Assembly: GCA_027485915.1 (NCBI GenBank)
Contig: JAIXQA010000043.1
Coordinates: forward strand, 1-64,000
Source: Alphaproteobacteria bacterium
GTDB taxonomy: Bacteria > Pseudomonadota > Alphaproteobacteria > Caulobacterales > Aquidulcibacteraceae
Direction of reading: 5' to 3'
DNA length: 64,000 nt
Program-made: the position numbers and the translations under genes
Part shown: one piece after another, positions 25,000 to 35,715 of the stretch
Position numbering within the stretch: position 1 is the stretch's first letter
Layout of the letters: the number at the start of each line of letters is the position of its first letter
Notes under the pieces: model-generated
The model's input: only the letters and a program-made list of their open reading frames with translations
Database searches by the model: none
What the model was told of the DNA's origin: nothing

Positions 25000-27984
25000 T
25001 CAGTAGGTCATCGCCTCATTGAGGAAGGTCTCAAGTTCGCGAATATGCTTCTTCATCAAGCCGGCAGCGGTTGAAGCCGAGGCGGGACGGCCAACATAGG
25101 CCGCACGCTTGGCTTTGTTCTTTGTCTTGCCAAGAACCCATTCAATATTGGGCTCCATGAAGTTCCAAGCACCCATGTTCTTGGGTTCCTCTTGGCACCA
25201 AACCACGTCGGCATTTTTAAAGCGCGACAATTCGGTGATCATGGACTTGGCCGGGAATGGATATAGCTGTTCAACGCGCAAGATCACCACATCGTTCAAT
25301 CCGCGCTTTTCGCGTTCCTCAAACAGATCATAATAGACCTTGCCCGAGCAGAGGATCACACGCTTGATCTCTGAATCCTCTTTCAAAGTAACAGTCGTGG
25401 TTTCTGGACGATAATGCGCATCATCCCACAAAATGCGGTGGAAGGACGAGCCGGGGCCCATTTCTGCCAAGGTTGAGATACAGCGCTTGTGGCGCAATAA
25501 CGACTTGGGCGACATCACGATCAAGGGCTTACGGAATTGACGATGGATTTGGCGACGCAGCACGTGGAAATAATTGGCTGGCGTCGTGCAATTCACAACT
25601 TGCATATTGTCTTCTGCGCACAACTGCAGGAAACGCTCAAGCCGGGCAGAGGAGTGTTCCGGTCCCTGGCCTTCATAGCCATGCGGCAAGAGCATCACCA
25701 AGCCACTCATGCGCAGCCACTTGCGCTCACCCGAACTGATAAATTGGTCGATGACGACCTGTGCACCATTCACAAAGTCGCCGAATTGGCCTTCCCAAAT
25801 GGTCAAGCTATTGGGGGCAGAAAGTGAATAGCCATATTCATAGCCAAGCACTGCCTCTTCTGACAAAGCGCTATCGATCACTTCATATTGGGCTTGGGTC
25901 GTCGAGATATTGTTGAGCGGTGTGTAACGCTGCTCAGTCAATTGGTCGACGAAATGGCTGTGGCGGTGCGAGAAGGTGCCCCGGCAAGAGTCTTGGCCGG
26001 ACAATCGAACCGGGAAGCCTTCATCGAGCAAAGAGGCAAAAGCCAAATGCTCGCCCAAAGCCCAGTCAATGTTCTCACCCGTTTCAACCATTTTCTGACG
26101 GGCTTGCACCACACGCTCCACGGTTTTGTGGATGGTCAAATCAGCCGGAATATTGGTGATCTTGGTGCCCAAGTCTTTCAACTTCTCGATCGAAAGATTG
26201 GTATCGCCACGACGGTCTTCACCCTCTGGCAATCCAAGGCCCGACCAGACTCCGTCCAGCCAATCTGCTTTGTTTGGCTTATAGGTCTTTGCCGCCTCAA
26301 ACTCGCTTTCGAGGAAGGCTTCAAATTCTTTGATTTCGGCCTCAACCTCTTCAGCTGTGACAACACCTTGCTCGATCAGGCGTGCAGCATAGAGTTCGCG
26401 CGTGGGCTTTTGGTTCTTGATCTTGGCGTACATGACGGGGTTCGTCATGGTAGGATCATCGCCCTCATTATGGCCAAAACGACGATAGCAGAACATGTCG
26501 ACCACCACGTCTTTGGCAAACTTCTGGCGATATTCAGTTGCCACCTTCGCTGCAAACACCACCGCCTCGGGATCGTCGCCGTTTACGTGGAAAATAGGGG
26601 CTGCCACCATCAGCGCGACGTCGGATGGGTAAGGCGATGAACGCGAGAAGCGCGGTGCGGTGGTAAAGCCGATCTGGTTATTGACGATCAGATGGACTGT
26701 CCCGCCCGTGCGGTGACCACGAACGCCGGAAATCGCAAAACACTCTGCCACCACGCCTTGACCTGCAAAGGCCGCATCACCGTGGAGCAGGAGCGGCATA
26801 ACAGCGCGGAATTGATCGGCCTTCTCGGGCCCATGCGTCATCATCTTAGCGCGGCACTTGCCCAAAACCACGGGATTGACGATTTCAAGGTGGGATGGGT
26901 TTGGCGTCAGCGATAAGTGCACGCTATTGCCGTCAAACGCGCGATCTGACGAAGCACCCATGTGGTATTTCACGTCGCCAGAGCCATCGACATCGTCCGG
27001 CGTAGCAGAGCCACCTTGGAATTCGTGAAAGATGACATGATAGGGCTTGCCCATCACGGCAGACAACACGTTCAAGCGGCCACGGTGAGGCATGCCCAGA
27101 ACAATGTCTTTCACGCCTAAATTACCGCCGCGCTTGATGATTTGTTCCATTGCGGGGATCAGGGCTTCACCACCGTCCAAGCCGAAGCGCTTCGTTCCAG
27201 GGAAGCGCTTGTGCAGGAATTTCTCAAACGTTTCGGCTTGGATGACTTTGCTCAAGATCGCCTTTTTGCCTTCATTTGTGAAAGCAATACTTTTATCTGG
27301 ACCTTCAATCCGCTCTTGCAACCAAGACTTCTCGGCGGGGTCCGAAATATGCATGAACTCAATACCGACCGTTGAACAATAAGTGCGGTTGAGAATATCC
27401 AGCATCTGGCGGGGGGTCGCATATTCCATGCCGAGCACGAAATCGATGAAGATCGGCCGGTCCATATCTTCTGGGCCAAATCCATAGGATTCAGGTTGCA
27501 ACTCTGGCTGGGGCTCACGGCCTTCATCCAGACCTAGAGGGTCGAGCTTGGCAGCCAAATGACCGCGAATACGGAAAGCGCGGATCATCATCAAAGCCTT
27601 GATGCTGTCGCGCGTGGCGCGCATCACATCAACTTCCGAAACGGGCTTGCCCGCACTGGCAGGGGCTGCTGCGGCTTTTTCGGCCAGCTTCTTTTCGATC
27701 TTGGGCTCAATCAGCGCCCAATTGCCATCGAGCATAGCGACCCATTCGCCGACTTCAGACTTTGGCCAGTCATTGCGCTTCCAAGAAGGGCCGCTGGCGG
27801 CGCGCTGTGCCTCACCTGCCCCATCCCCCATCCCAGCAAAGAAGCTGGCCCATGACGCATCAACCGAGGCTGGATTGGCCGCCCATTTGGCATATTGCTG
27901 CTCGATGAAAACAGCATTGCCGCCATATAGGAATGAGGTGTCGAGGAGTGCGGAATTTTGCGCGCTGCGCATGTCGTCTGCCAT
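25000..27984 (-). CDS. sucA: 2-Oxoglutarate dehydrogenase E1 component
   Basis: Thiamine-diphosphate enzyme that decarboxylates 2-oxoglutarate and succinylates the E2 lipoyl arm. About 994 residues. The N-terminal segment TSFLYGGNAVFIEQQYAKWAANPASV matches the E1 peptide that binds E2/E3, and KIEKKLAEKAA is a linker. FGLDGGEALIPAMEQII and IVLGMPHRGRLNVLSAVMGKP form the substrate/ThDP region, and the binding motif runs GDAAFAGQGVVAE...NNQIGFTT near 420-450. LLPHGYEGQGPEHSSARLERFLQL lies in the second ThDP half. A start at 27999 adds MDGWL and is also possible. The operon order sucD-odhA-odhB-(membrane)-lpd is seen on this strand. Confidence 0.96.
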   Translation of the reverse strand: MADDMRSAQNSALLDTSFLYGGNAVFIEQQYAKWAANPASVDASWASFFAGMGDGAGEAQRAASGPSWKRNDWPKSEVGEWVAMLDGNWALIEPKIEKKLAEKAAAAPASAGKPVSEVDVMRATRDSIKALMMIRAFRIRGHLAAKLDPLGLDEGREPQPELQPESYGFGPEDMDRPIFIDFVLGMEYATPRQMLDILNRTYCSTVGIEFMHISDPAEKSWLQERIEGPDKSIAFTNEGKKAILSKVIQAETFEKFLHKRFPGTKRFGLDGGEALIPAMEQIIKRGGNLGVKDIVLGMPHRGRLNVLSAVMGKPYHVIFHEFQGGSATPDDVDGSGDVKYHMGASSDRAFDGNSVHLSLTPNPSHLEIVNPVVLGKCRAKMMTHGPEKADQFRAVMPLLLHGDAAFAGQGVVAECFAISGVRGHRTGGTVHLIVNNQIGFTTAPRFSRSSPYPSDVALMVAAPIFHVNGDDPEAVVFAAKVATEYRQKFAKDVVVDMFCYRRFGHNEGDDPTMTNPVMYAKIKNQKPTRELYAARLIEQGVVTAEEVEAEIKEFEAFLESEFEAAKTYKPNKADWLDGVWSGLGLPEGEDRRGDTNLSIEKLKDLGTKITNIPADLTIHKTVERVVQARQKMVETGENIDWALGEHLAFASLLDEGFPVRLSGQDSCRGTFSHRHSHFVDQLTEQRYTPLNNISTTQAQYEVIDSALSEEAVLGYEYGYSLSAPNSLTIWEGQFGDFVNGAQVVIDQFISSGERKWLRMSGLVMLLPHGYEGQGPEHSSARLERFLQLCAEDNMQVVNCTTPANYFHVLRRQIHRQFRKPLIVMSPKSLLRHKRCISTLAEMGPGSSFHRILWDDAHYRPETTTVTLKEDSEIKRVILCSGKVYYDLFEEREKRGLNDVVILRVEQLYPFPAKSMITELSRFKNADVVWCQEEPKNMGAWNFMEPNIEWVLGKTKNKAKRAAYVGRPASASTAAGLMKKHIRELETFLNEAMTY

Positions 27985-28113
27985 AAGCCAACCGTCCATT
28001 CGTGGGGACGGTCGGTCAGGGCGAAGGAAGTCGGCCTTGCCCGGCCGTCACACATTTACGTCTATATAGTCATTCGCTTTTCAGGCGAGCGCTTTATTTA
28101 TGCTTAAAGCACA

Positions 28114-28998
28114 TCAACCCTTAAGAACTTCCAACAATGTTGAACCCAATGCAGCGGGCGATGGCGCGACGCGAATACCTGCGGCTTCCATGGCTGCAAT
28201 CTTGTCTTCCGAACCACCTTTACCACCCGCGATGATCGCGCCGGCATGGCCCATGCGACGGCCTGGCGGTGCGGTACGACCAGCGATAAAGCCTGCCATG
28301 GGCTTCTTCCGGCCACGCTTAGCTTCATCCAGAATGAATTGGGCGGCATCTTCTTCGGCGCTGCCACCGATTTCACCAATCATGATAATCGACTGGGTCT
28401 CGGGGTCGGCCAAGAACATTTCCAACACGTCGATAAACTCGGTTCCCTTTACTGGGTCACCACCGATCCCAACAGCGGTGGTTTGGCCAAGACCGGCGTT
28501 TGAGGTTTGGAAGACGGCTTCATAGGTCAAGGTGCCCGAACGCGACACGATGCCGACATTGCCCTTTTTGAAAATGGAGCCGGGCATAATGCCGATCTTG
28601 CACTCATCGGGGGTCAACACGCCGGGGCAGTTTGGCCCGATGAGGCGTGACTTTGAGCGCTCAAGCCGGCTTTTTACTTGCACCATGTCGGAAACAGGAA
28701 TGCCTTCGGTAATACAAACGATTAGCTCGATCTCGGCCTCAATGGCTTCAATGATGGCAGCAGCAGCCCCCGGAGGTGGGACATAGATGACGGTCGCGTC
28801 TGCGCCCGCGACATCCTTAGCCTCTTGCACCGAATTGAACACCGGAAGACCCAAGTGGGTTTGCCCACCTTTGCCGGGGCTTACACCACCGGTCATACGT
28901 GTGCCATAAGCCAGCGCTTGTTCTGAGTGGAAGGTTCCGTTCTTTCCGGTGAAGCCTTGGCAGATTACCTTGGTTTCTTTATTGATCAGGATCGACAT
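28114..28998 (-). CDS. sucD: Succinyl-CoA synthetase alpha subunit
   Basis: Alpha subunit of the enzyme that makes ATP or GTP from succinyl-CoA. The 294 residues contain the CoA-binding Rossmann start [39 protein letters not shown], the substrate loop [48 protein letters not shown], and the phosphohistidine site RRMGHAGAI near residue 245. GGGAGG-type pairing is weak (GAGGGC) before the ATG. In many alphaproteobacteria sucC precedes sucD directly; here sucC is 11 kb away (39927-41129). The 137-base gap upstream, 28999-29135, is the likely promoter region of the odh operon. Confidence 0.96.
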   Translation of the reverse strand: MSILINKETKVICQGFTGKNGTFHSEQALAYGTRMTGGVSPGKGGQTHLGLPVFNSVQEAKDVAGADATVIYVPPPGAAAAIIEAIEAEIELIVCITEGIPVSDMVQVKSRLERSKSRLIGPNCPGVLTPDECKIGIMPGSIFKKGNVGIVSRSGTLTYEAVFQTSNAGLGQTTAVGIGGDPVKGTEFIDVLEMFLADPETQSIIMIGEIGGSAEEDAAQFILDEAKRGRKKPMAGFIAGRTAPPGRRMGHAGAIIAGGKGGSEDKIAAMEAAGIRVAPSPAALGSTLLEVLKG

Positions 28999-29135
28999 GA
29001 GGCCCTCGGCTTGCAGCTAATGTGTTGGCCGTCGTGTTAGCGCAGCCCGCACGACTTGCAAACCGAAAGAGGCGGTAATCACCACATGAATCTCACCTCG
29101 CCTAAGGTCAGATGGGGCATCCGGATATCAAAAGG

Positions 29136-30122
29136 CTAATCTGCGACCTTCAGCATGATTTTTCCGGCATGGGTATTGGCCTGCATTTTGGCTTGGGCGG
29201 CTTCGGCATCTTCCAGATCAAACACCGAATCCACGACAGGCCGGACGAGGCCTTGCGCAACCCAAGGCCAGACATGGGCTTCAACGGCACGGGCGAGGCG
29301 CGCTTTTTCGGCCACAGGGCGTGCGCGTAAGGTCGAGCCGGTCAAGGTTAGGCGCTTCAGCATCAGGGCCATCAGGTTCAGTTCGACTTGCGGACCTTGC
29401 AGAAAGGCGATTTGGACACAACGCCCATCCATCTTCAAGCAATCGAGGTTCTGCTGGACATAGGATCCGCCGACCATATCTAGGACCACATCCACCCCGC
29501 CCTCGGCTTTGATGATTTCGGCAAAGCTCTGTGCGCGATAATCAATTGCAACATCAGCACCAAGCTTGGCACAGAGGTGAGATTTTTCTGGCCCGCCCGC
29601 AGTGGCAAAGACTTTGGCGCCATGGGCTTTGGCCATTTGAATGGCGGTCGTGCCAATGCCGGATGCCCCGCCATGGACCAAAAAGGCTTCGCCGGGCAGC
29701 AGAGCAGCACGCTCAAACACATTTGCCCAGACGGTTAGGACGGTTTCGGGCAAAGCGGCAGCTGCGAGCAGGCTGATACCCTCAGGCACAGCCATACAAG
29801 AACCTTCATCCGCCCAAGCGTAATCGGCATAGCCACCACCAGGCAAAAGGGCACAAACCTTATCGCCCAACTTCCAGCGCGAAACATCGGGGCCAATCGC
29901 CACAATCTCGCCCGAGCATTCTAGCCCCATGGTCTCTGGCGCGCCTTTTGGCGGCGGATAGGCCCCCATGCGTTGGATCAAATCAGGTCGGTTTATCCCC
30001 GCATAGGCGACTTTGATCAAAACTTGGCCAGGACCAGCAACGGCGCGATCGAGGTGTTCAACCCGCAAAGGAGCGCCGGGGGATGCAATAATCGCACGCA
30101 TTTTTTCAGGAAGGGCTGTCAA
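29136..30122 (-). CDS. NAD(P)H quinone oxidoreductase of the MDR family (PIG3/QOR-like)
   Basis: A 328-residue zinc-free medium-chain reductase. Its start reads MTALPEKMRAIIASPGAPLRVEHL, as in the TP53I3/PIG3-like group. The body has GINRPDLIQRMGAYPPPKGAPETMGLECSG, the nucleotide loop FLVHGGASGIGTTAIQMAKAHGAKVFATAG (about residues 145-173) and DMVGGSYVQQNLDCLK. I kept the TTG start at 30122, since GGAG lies 8 bases before it and homologues start the same way; ATG 30101 is the alternative. It lies upstream of sucD with a 137-base gap and is divergent from the DUF1192 gene (41 bases). The physiological quinone or enone substrate is unknown. Confidence 0.85.
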   Translation of the reverse strand: MTALPEKMRAIIASPGAPLRVEHLDRAVAGPGQVLIKVAYAGINRPDLIQRMGAYPPPKGAPETMGLECSGEIVAIGPDVSRWKLGDKVCALLPGGGYADYAWADEGSCMAVPEGISLLAAAALPETVLTVWANVFERAALLPGEAFLVHGGASGIGTTAIQMAKAHGAKVFATAGGPEKSHLCAKLGADVAIDYRAQSFAEIIKAEGGVDVVLDMVGGSYVQQNLDCLKMDGRCVQIAFLQGPQVELNLMALMLKRLTLTGSTLRARPVAEKARLARAVEAHVWPWVAQGLVRPVVDSVFDLEDAEAAQAKMQANTHAGKIMLKVAD

Positions 30123-30163
30123 ATTTGAGACTCCGGCGCCAAAATGGGATCAGGAGGCCACTC

Positions 30164-30346
30164 ATGCTCGACGATGATCCATTCGCCAAGTCAAAACCCC
30201 AGTCTGTTCGCTTAGAAGATTTGTCCATTCGCGAGCTTCAAGAGCGCATTTCTGACCTCGAGGTGGAAATTCGGCAAATAAACGACCTAATTAAGGCGAA
30301 AGAAGGCAGCAAAAAGGCGGCAGATTCCTTTTTTAAGACAAGCTGA
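30164..30346 (+). CDS. DUF1192 family small protein
   Basis: 60 residues: the N terminus MLDDDPFAKSKPQ is followed by a charged helix-forming stretch (VRLEDLSIRELQERISDLEVEIRQINDLIKAKEGSKKAADSFFK), which is the whole DUF1192 pattern. It probably forms a coiled coil. CAGGAGG stands 6 bases before ATG 30164, which settles the start; the longer frame is spurious. In alphaproteobacteria this gene is often next to rcdA (DUF1465) and the quinone oxidoreductase, as here. No function is known. Confidence 0.85.
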   Translation: MLDDDPFAKSKPQSVRLEDLSIRELQERISDLEVEIRQINDLIKAKEGSKKAADSFFKTS

Positions 30347-30384
30347 CCCCAAAAGCGGCACGGCCTTTGCTGTAACACTTTCAG

Positions 30385-30399
30385 GAAGCACGGTGCTTC
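30385..30399. repeat. 15-base perfect palindrome before rcdA
   Basis: GAAGCAC-G-GTGCTTC, within the 216-base gap between the DUF1192 gene and rcdA. As RNA it could form only a short hairpin and has no clean T run (TTCC follows), so it could be a weak terminator of the upstream gene or a protein-binding site for rcdA control. Confidence 0.35.
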
Positions 30400-30562
30400 T
30401 TCCTCTCAAACGAAGGCTCTGGGCTGGAGCTTTGGTTTACCTGAGTGGGACTGATCAGGATTGAAATGGAAAGCGTTCTAAAATGGAGCTTTCCAGATCA
30501 AGCACTTGGCCCGCAGCAGTTTGCGGGTTAAAGACTGTGATTAAAGAAGGGCGGAATGCCGC

Positions 30563-31087
30563 ATGTTGACGGAAGTTTCAAAACAGACCTTGGGTCAAAA
30601 AACAGCGTTCGATCGGATCGCAGACTTTGCGAGTTCGGACATTTTTGAACGTATGTTCCGCGAAGGTATGGACCTGGTTGAGGAAACCGCAGCTTATTTG
30701 GATGGCGATGGCCGGCAGGAAGCACGCAACCTCGACCGTACGGCGGCTTTAGCCTATGCATCTGAAAGCATGCGTTTGACGACCCGTCTGATGCAATCGG
30801 CATCTTGGTTGCTGGTACATCGTGCCGTGCGCGAAGGCGAAATGACCGCACGCGACGCCCATGATCCCAAATATCGCCTCGGTGCCCGCGCGGTTTGTAG
30901 CGCCGATAAGCTGCCGCTCGCCGAATTGCCTGCACGCTTACTGGACTTACTTGAGCGCTCCAAGCGGCTATACCAGCGGGTGGATCGCATGGAGGCCAGC
31001 TTATTTGAAGCAAGCGAAGCGCCCGCGGAAAATCCGGTCAATGCTCAATTGATGCGGCTTCAGGCCGCGCTTGGTGCCTTGGATTGA
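30563..31087 (+). CDS. rcdA: DUF1465 family protein, RcdA homologue
   Basis: 174 residues that follow the RcdA pattern from end to end: [57 protein letters not shown] (about residues 28-86), then [18 protein letters not shown] and [23 protein letters not shown]. In Caulobacter, RcdA is an adaptor that helps ClpXP degrade the cell-cycle regulator CtrA, working with CpdR and PopA; its role in other species is less clear. The fold is a three-helix bundle dimer. It overlaps the 3' end of the hybrid kinase gene on the opposite strand by 28 bases. The neighbours match its usual surroundings (DUF1192, L31). Confidence 0.83.
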   Translation: MLTEVSKQTLGQKTAFDRIADFASSDIFERMFREGMDLVEETAAYLDGDGRQEARNLDRTAALAYASESMRLTTRLMQSASWLLVHRAVREGEMTARDAHDPKYRLGARAVCSADKLPLAELPARLLDLLERSKRLYQRVDRMEASLFEASEAPAENPVNAQLMRLQAALGALD

Positions 31088-33390
31088 AAAAAGTCCGTTT
31101 CATTCTGCAACTCACATAGCGAAATGGCTGCATCAATTGCGGCCATCAAGCTTGGCAAATGGATCGGTTTGGCGGCGTGGGCATCTGCGCCCGCCTCGAT
31201 CTGGGCATCAATTTGATGCTGCAACGCATTAGCGGTGAGCGCGACGATCGGTGTCCGGCTGCGGTTTTCACGGATTTCTTGCGCCCGAATGGTGCGAATA
31301 GCGGTTGCCCCATCCATCACGGGCATTTGCATATCCATCAGAATAGCGTCGTACTGGCCGGATTGCCACGCTTCGACGGCTTCCTGACCATTCTGAGTAA
31401 AAATCATGTCGACCTCAAAGTTCGACAATAGGGCCTGGAGCACCAATTGATTGGTTTGATTGTCTTCAGCAACCAAGAGCCTCATGGGAAGAGCTGATTG
31501 GGCTTCGGCGCTTTCCCGCACAGGCAGCCCAGCATTCTGGCTGCTGGTCGCCAAGGTCTCGGGTTCTTCCAAAGGTGCGGAAACTGTTTGAAGTGGCAGG
31601 GCACAGGTAAAGATAGAGCCGACCCCGACCTCACTTTCGACCGACAAGATGCCACCCATGGCTTCCGTCATGGCTTTAGCGATTGACAAACCAAGGCCCG
31701 TGCCGCCGTAAATGCGGGTGTGTGAGGAATCCGCTTGGGTAAATTTCTCAAACAAATGTGCCAGACGTTCGGGGGGAATACCGATACCAGTGTCTGAAAC
31801 CGAAACCACCAATTCTCGTGCTGGGCCCAGTCCCAGCGAGATGGTGACAACGCCCTGCTCGGTGAACTTGATTGCGTTGGACACCAGATTGAACAGAATT
31901 TGTCGCAAACGAGCCGGATCACCCCGACGCCAGTCGGTCGCATCTGAGGCAATCTCGACTTCCAAGCGAATGTCTTTGGCCGACGCCCGCGCATCAAATA
32001 AATCCCGAGCCGATTCCACCAGCTTCTGCGGCGCGAACGCAATGGACTCCAGCTCAATCTTGCCAGCTTCAATTTTCGACATATCGAGAATATCGTTTAA
32101 CAATAGCAACAGCATGTCACTCGACTCGATCATGACCGATAGCATTTTGCGCTGATCGTCTTTCATTGGGGTTTTCATCAGGGCTTGCGCCATTCCGATT
32201 ACCCCATTCATGGGAGTGCGAATCTCGTGACTCATCATCGCTAAGAATTCTGACTTAGCCTGCGCAGCATGTTCGGCGCGGATACGGGCTAAGGCATTTT
32301 CCTTAAACACGCTCAAGGCGCGCGCCATCCCACCAATCTCGTCAGCCCGCTTTTGGTAAGGCGGATCAATGCTGAAGTCGGCGTTAGCAACTTGGCGCAT
32401 GGCTGTGGTCAACTGGCTCAAGGGTTGAACCACGCCGTCGCGGACAACCGTCAGGACGCCAAGGAGAGCGATGAAAAACAGGCCAATGGTGGCTGCCAAC
32501 ACATAATTCTGGCTGGTCTCCAGCCGGACGATGCGCACTTGCAGACCCCGTATCAGCTCTTGATTGGCCGCCAAGGCCGTCCTTACAACTGCATTGCGCG
32601 CGATTTGGGCGTTGGTTTGCGCCGCATTTGGGTCTGGATTTTCAATCAGGCTTTCAATTTCTTGCGACATCGCGATCTTGAGGTCCGCTAGCCCAAGCTC
32701 CCGCGTGCGCGCCTGATCTGATGCGCGGACAGCATTATCAATCGATGCCTCAAAGGACTGCGCCTTGGCGTTGAGATTGCCTTGGTGCTTGGCAACTAAG
32801 CGCCAGAAGGAATGCTCTGGACTTTGGACCGCCACATTGATGTTTGTTTTGGCCGAGCCATAATAGCCGATCTGTTCAATCAGTGGGGTTGCGTGAATGG
32901 CCACTGCTTGCATGAGATAAAAGGTTGAAATCTCGGTATCGAGGATGAGGTTTGAGCTTTCGACGACTCGAACAAAATGTTTCTGGCTGACCGCCAAGAT
33001 ATCGCGAACCTGGCGCGGGTCATAAGATTTCATCCCTTGCAACTCGCCGACAGCGGCCTTGAGCGCTGGAAAGTCGTCTTGAAACTGCAATGAACGTGGG
33101 GTTTTGGCGCGCGCCTCAATCACTCGGTCGAGTGCTGGCTGCAAGATTTGAGGAATTGGCTTTTCATCCGCCAAGGATGAGGCTGCATTGGCCATCGTGG
33201 CATGCAGGACCAAAAGGGGCTCAAGATAGCGTGCACCGCTGAGCTCTGACTCTGAAAAGGCGATTTCCTGATTTTGCTCTTGAATAAGTTGTGCAGTCAA
33301 AAAGCAGACAGGCAGCGCAAATAGGACGAACGCAAGTGCAAGACGGCGTGCAATAGATCGAGATACAAAAGAAAAAAGCGCTCGGAACAT
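31060..33390 (-). CDS. Membrane hybrid sensor histidine kinase
   Basis: 776 residues. Membrane spans at about 15-34 and 296-317 enclose a large helical periplasmic sensor domain of about 260 residues, as in TorS/NarX-like sensors. A HAMP segment follows (about 318-372), then HisKA with [16 protein letters not shown] (phospho-acceptor His388). The HATPase has [10 protein letters not shown] and [18 protein letters not shown], and a receiver domain follows with [11 protein letters not shown] and [12 protein letters not shown]. It lacks an Hpt domain, so an unlinked phosphotransferase is needed. No response regulator gene is adjacent. The kinase sits beside rcdA in tail-to-tail orientation; whether the two are linked in function is not known. 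Confidence 0.93.
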   Translation of the reverse strand: MFRALFSFVSRSIARRLALAFVLFALPVCFLTAQLIQEQNQEIAFSESELSGARYLEPLLVLHATMANAASSLADEKPIPQILQPALDRVIEARAKTPRSLQFQDDFPALKAAVGELQGMKSYDPRQVRDILAVSQKHFVRVVESSNLILDTEISTFYLMQAVAIHATPLIEQIGYYGSAKTNINVAVQSPEHSFWRLVAKHQGNLNAKAQSFEASIDNAVRASDQARTRELGLADLKIAMSQEIESLIENPDPNAAQTNAQIARNAVVRTALAANQELIRGLQVRIVRLETSQNYVLAATIGLFFIALLGVLTVVRDGVVQPLSQLTTAMRQVANADFSIDPPYQKRADEIGGMARALSVFKENALARIRAEHAAQAKSEFLAMMSHEIRTPMNGVIGMAQALMKTPMKDDQRKMLSVMIESSDMLLLLLNDILDMSKIEAGKIELESIAFAPQKLVESARDLFDARASAKDIRLEVEIASDATDWRRGDPARLRQILFNLVSNAIKFTEQGVVTISLGLGPARELVVSVSDTGIGIPPERLAHLFEKFTQADSSHTRIYGGTGLGLSIAKAMTEAMGGILSVESEVGVGSIFTCALPLQTVSAPLEEPETLATSSQNAGLPVRESAEAQSALPMRLLVAEDNQTNQLVLQALLSNFEVDMIFTQNGQEAVEAWQSGQYDAILMDMQMPVMDGATAIRTIRAQEIRENRSRTPIVALTANALQHQIDAQIEAGADAHAAKPIHLPSLMAAIDAAISLCELQNETDFFQSKAPSAA

Positions 33391-33446
33391 GCCAAGCGCT
33401 TTATCCTATCTGAGTAACCATCCAGTTAAATCAACCAGATAAATAC

Positions 33447-33671
33447 TTATTTCTTCATGAAACCAGCAAACTTGTCCTTGAAGCGGGCAACACGGCCACC
33501 GCGGTCAAGAAGCGTATTGGTCGAACCTGTCCAAGCAGGATGCACACTTGGGTCGATGTCCAATGACAAGGACTTGCCTTCGCCACCGATGGTCGAGCGG
33601 GTCTTGTAAGTGGTCCCATTGGTCATCACGATGGTGATGAAATCATAATTAGGATGTGTATCGGCTTTCAT
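33447..33671 (-). CDS. rpmE: 50S ribosomal protein L31
   Basis: 74 residues of the bL31 family: [45 protein letters not shown], then a basic tail [17 protein letters not shown]. There are no cysteines, so it is a zinc-free form, as usual in alphaproteobacteria. It sits at the periphery of the large subunit near the central protuberance. The 193-base gap upstream (33672-33864) is the promoter region shared with the divergent ABC exporter gene. Confidence 0.95.
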   Translation of the reverse strand: MKADTHPNYDFITIVMTNGTTYKTRSTIGGEGKSLSLDIDPSVHPAWTGSTNTLLDRGGRVARFKDKFAGFMKK

Positions 33672-33864
33672 CTTCGTGTCCTGCGCGCAGGCCCGGAACG
33701 GGCGCGCGATGTTGAGAGCGGCTTTGAACCAAATAGAGCGGCGCGGTTAGAGGAAAATCGCCTCTGAGTCTAGTGTTGCGCGCAGGTCGTGCGCAGAGAA
33801 CGGACAATCAATTTAACTGCTGACAATATTTCACGTGGCGCGCGCGCGTGCTAACTCCCTGCCC

Positions 33865-35715
33865 ATGACCGATACCCCTGCCAGCCGCGTCGTCGAGGAT
33901 CGTCCCAGTCGCGGTGCCTTACAAGCCGAATTGACCGCAGATGCAGCCGCAAAGCGCGGTCGCAGCTCTGATTTGCGTCCGCTGACGCGTTTAATCCCCT
34001 ATATCCAAAGGCGTCCGAAAGACTTGGCGGCTGCCGCTATCTTCCTCCTGCTCGCTGCGGCAGCAACCTTGGCCCTGCCCGTCGCGGCCCGCGCGCTGGT
34101 CGACCGAGGCTTTGCGACCGCGACCCCAGAAGCAGTCAATCAGTGGTTTTTGATGCTGGTGGCCGTGGCCCTTTGCATGGCGGTCTTCTCGGCCTCGCGT
34201 TTTTATTTCGTGACGAAACTCGGTGAGCGGGTCGTCGCGGACTTGCGGGCGGACGTCTATGACCGCCTAATTGGGCTTTCGCCCTCCTACTTCGCCCGTG
34301 TGCGCACCGGCGAGGCGCTGTCGCGCTTGACTGTGGACGCGACGCTAATTGAATCCTTGGTGGGCTCATCGGCCTCCATCGCCATCCGCAACTTGGTCAT
34401 GCTGGCAGGTGGTTTGTCGATGATGGTGGTGACAAGTCTGAAGCTGACCTTCATGGTTCTGCTAATCATCCCCTTGGTCTTGGTCCCTTTGTTCACCATC
34501 GGGCGGCGGGTTCGCGCGCTATCAACCTCTGCGCAAGACCGCGTGGCCGAAGCAGCTGCCGAAGCGTCAGAAAGCCTCGATGCGGTGGAGACCGTGCAAG
34601 CCTTTGGCCGCGAAGATTATGCACGCTCTCGCTTTCGCCAGGCGATTGAGACCAGCTTTACCGCTGCCCGCCGCCGGATCGCCGCGCGCAGCCTCATGAC
34701 CGCCGTGGCGATTGCCATTGTGTTTTGCGGCATTTCTTTTGTGCTTTGGGAAGGCACGCGGTCGGTGCTTGCAGGTTCGATGACGCCCGGCGCCCTGACC
34801 CAATTTGTCATTCTTTCGGTGCTGACTGGTTCTGGCGTTGGGGCTTTGGCAGAAGTTTGGGGTGACGTGCAAAAGGCGGCGGGTGCAACCCAACGTTTGT
34901 CGGAAATCTTGGACGAAGTGCCAGAAATTGCAGCCCCAACGCAAGTGGTCAGCTTCCCCGCAGATGCACCGGGCCTTGTAACGTTTAAGAATGTTGCCTT
35001 TGCCTACCCAAGTGACGGCGAACGTAGTGCCCTCAAAGGCGTCAGCTTTGAGGTAAAGCCCGGCCAGACGGTTGCCATTGTCGGCCCCTCAGGCGCGGGT
35101 AAGTCGACCCTATTTAAGCTGCTACTGCGCTATTACGACCCTGCCGCTGGCGCAATTGAAGTGGACGGCATTGATGCGCGCGATACCGACCCCATCACTT
35201 GGCGCCATCGCTTCGCCTATGTGTCGCAAAACCCAGATTTATTCACCGGCACAGCCATGGACAATATTTTGTTCGGCAATGAAGGCGCGACTTCGGACAT
35301 GGCCCAAGATGCCGCGCGCCGGGCAGAAGCTGAGCCCTTCATCCTCGCCCGTCTGGGCGGCTATGACAAAGCCATTGGCGACCGGGGCCGCGCGCTTTCG
35401 GGGGGTGAGCGTCAGCGTCTGGCGATTGCCCGCGCGCTTGTCCGCGATGCACCAGTCTTGCTATTGGATGAAGCCACCAGTGCGCTGGATGCAGAGAATG
35501 AGCGCTTGGTGCAAAAGGCCTTTGATGAAGCCATGGCCAATCGCACGACTTTGGTGATCGCCCATCGCCTCGCCACCGTACAGCGCGCCGATTGGATCAT
35601 CGTGCTGGAAGACGGAAAAGTCGCCGAACAAGGCACGCACAGCGAACTTGTGGCGCAAGGCGGCCTTTATGCCCATCTCGCGAAGCTCCAATTTGAAACC
35701 CAAACTCAGGCGTGA
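33865..35715 (+). CDS. ABC exporter with fused membrane and ATPase domains
   Basis: About 616 residues. After a polar N terminus come six membrane spans in two groups (about residues 45-175 and 240-310), in the style of MsbA/MdlB-type exporters; GERVVADLRADVYDRLIGLSPSYFARVRTGEALSRLTVD is the usual first cytoplasmic loop. The ATPase has Walker A GPSGAGKST, Q-loop YVSQNPDLF, LSGGERQRLAIARAL, Walker B VLLLDEATSAL and an IAHRLATV switch His. An upstream GTG (33835) would give an Arg/Ala-rich extension; ATG 33865 is preferred. It works as a homodimer or half-transporter; cargo could be lipid or drug. It overlaps the next gene by four bases. Confidence 0.9.
   Translation: MTDTPASRVVEDRPSRGALQAELTADAAAKRGRSSDLRPLTRLIPYIQRRPKDLAAAAIFLLLAAAATLALPVAARALVDRGFATATPEAVNQWFLMLVAVALCMAVFSASRFYFVTKLGERVVADLRADVYDRLIGLSPSYFARVRTGEALSRLTVDATLIESLVGSSASIAIRNLVMLAGGLSMMVVTSLKLTFMVLLIIPLVLVPLFTIGRRVRALSTSAQDRVAEAAAEASESLDAVETVQAFGREDYARSRFRQAIETSFTAARRRIAARSLMTAVAIAIVFCGISFVLWEGTRSVLAGSMTPGALTQFVILSVLTGSGVGALAEVWGDVQKAAGATQRLSEILDEVPEIAAPTQVVSFPADAPGLVTFKNVAFAYPSDGERSALKGVSFEVKPGQTVAIVGPSGAGKSTLFKLLLRYYDPAAGAIEVDGIDARDTDPITWRHRFAYVSQNPDLFTGTAMDNILFGNEGATSDMAQDAARRAEAEPFILARLGGYDKAIGDRGRALSGGERQRLAIARALVRDAPVLLLDEATSALDAENERLVQKAFDEAMANRTTLVIAHRLATVQRADWIIVLEDGKVAEQGTHSELVAQGGLYAHLAKLQFETQTQA

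Noticed and set aside
30528-30544. TTAA...TTAA before rcdA as a CtrA box
   Set aside because: The spacer is 9 bases, not the 7 of the CtrA consensus TTAA-N7-TTAA.
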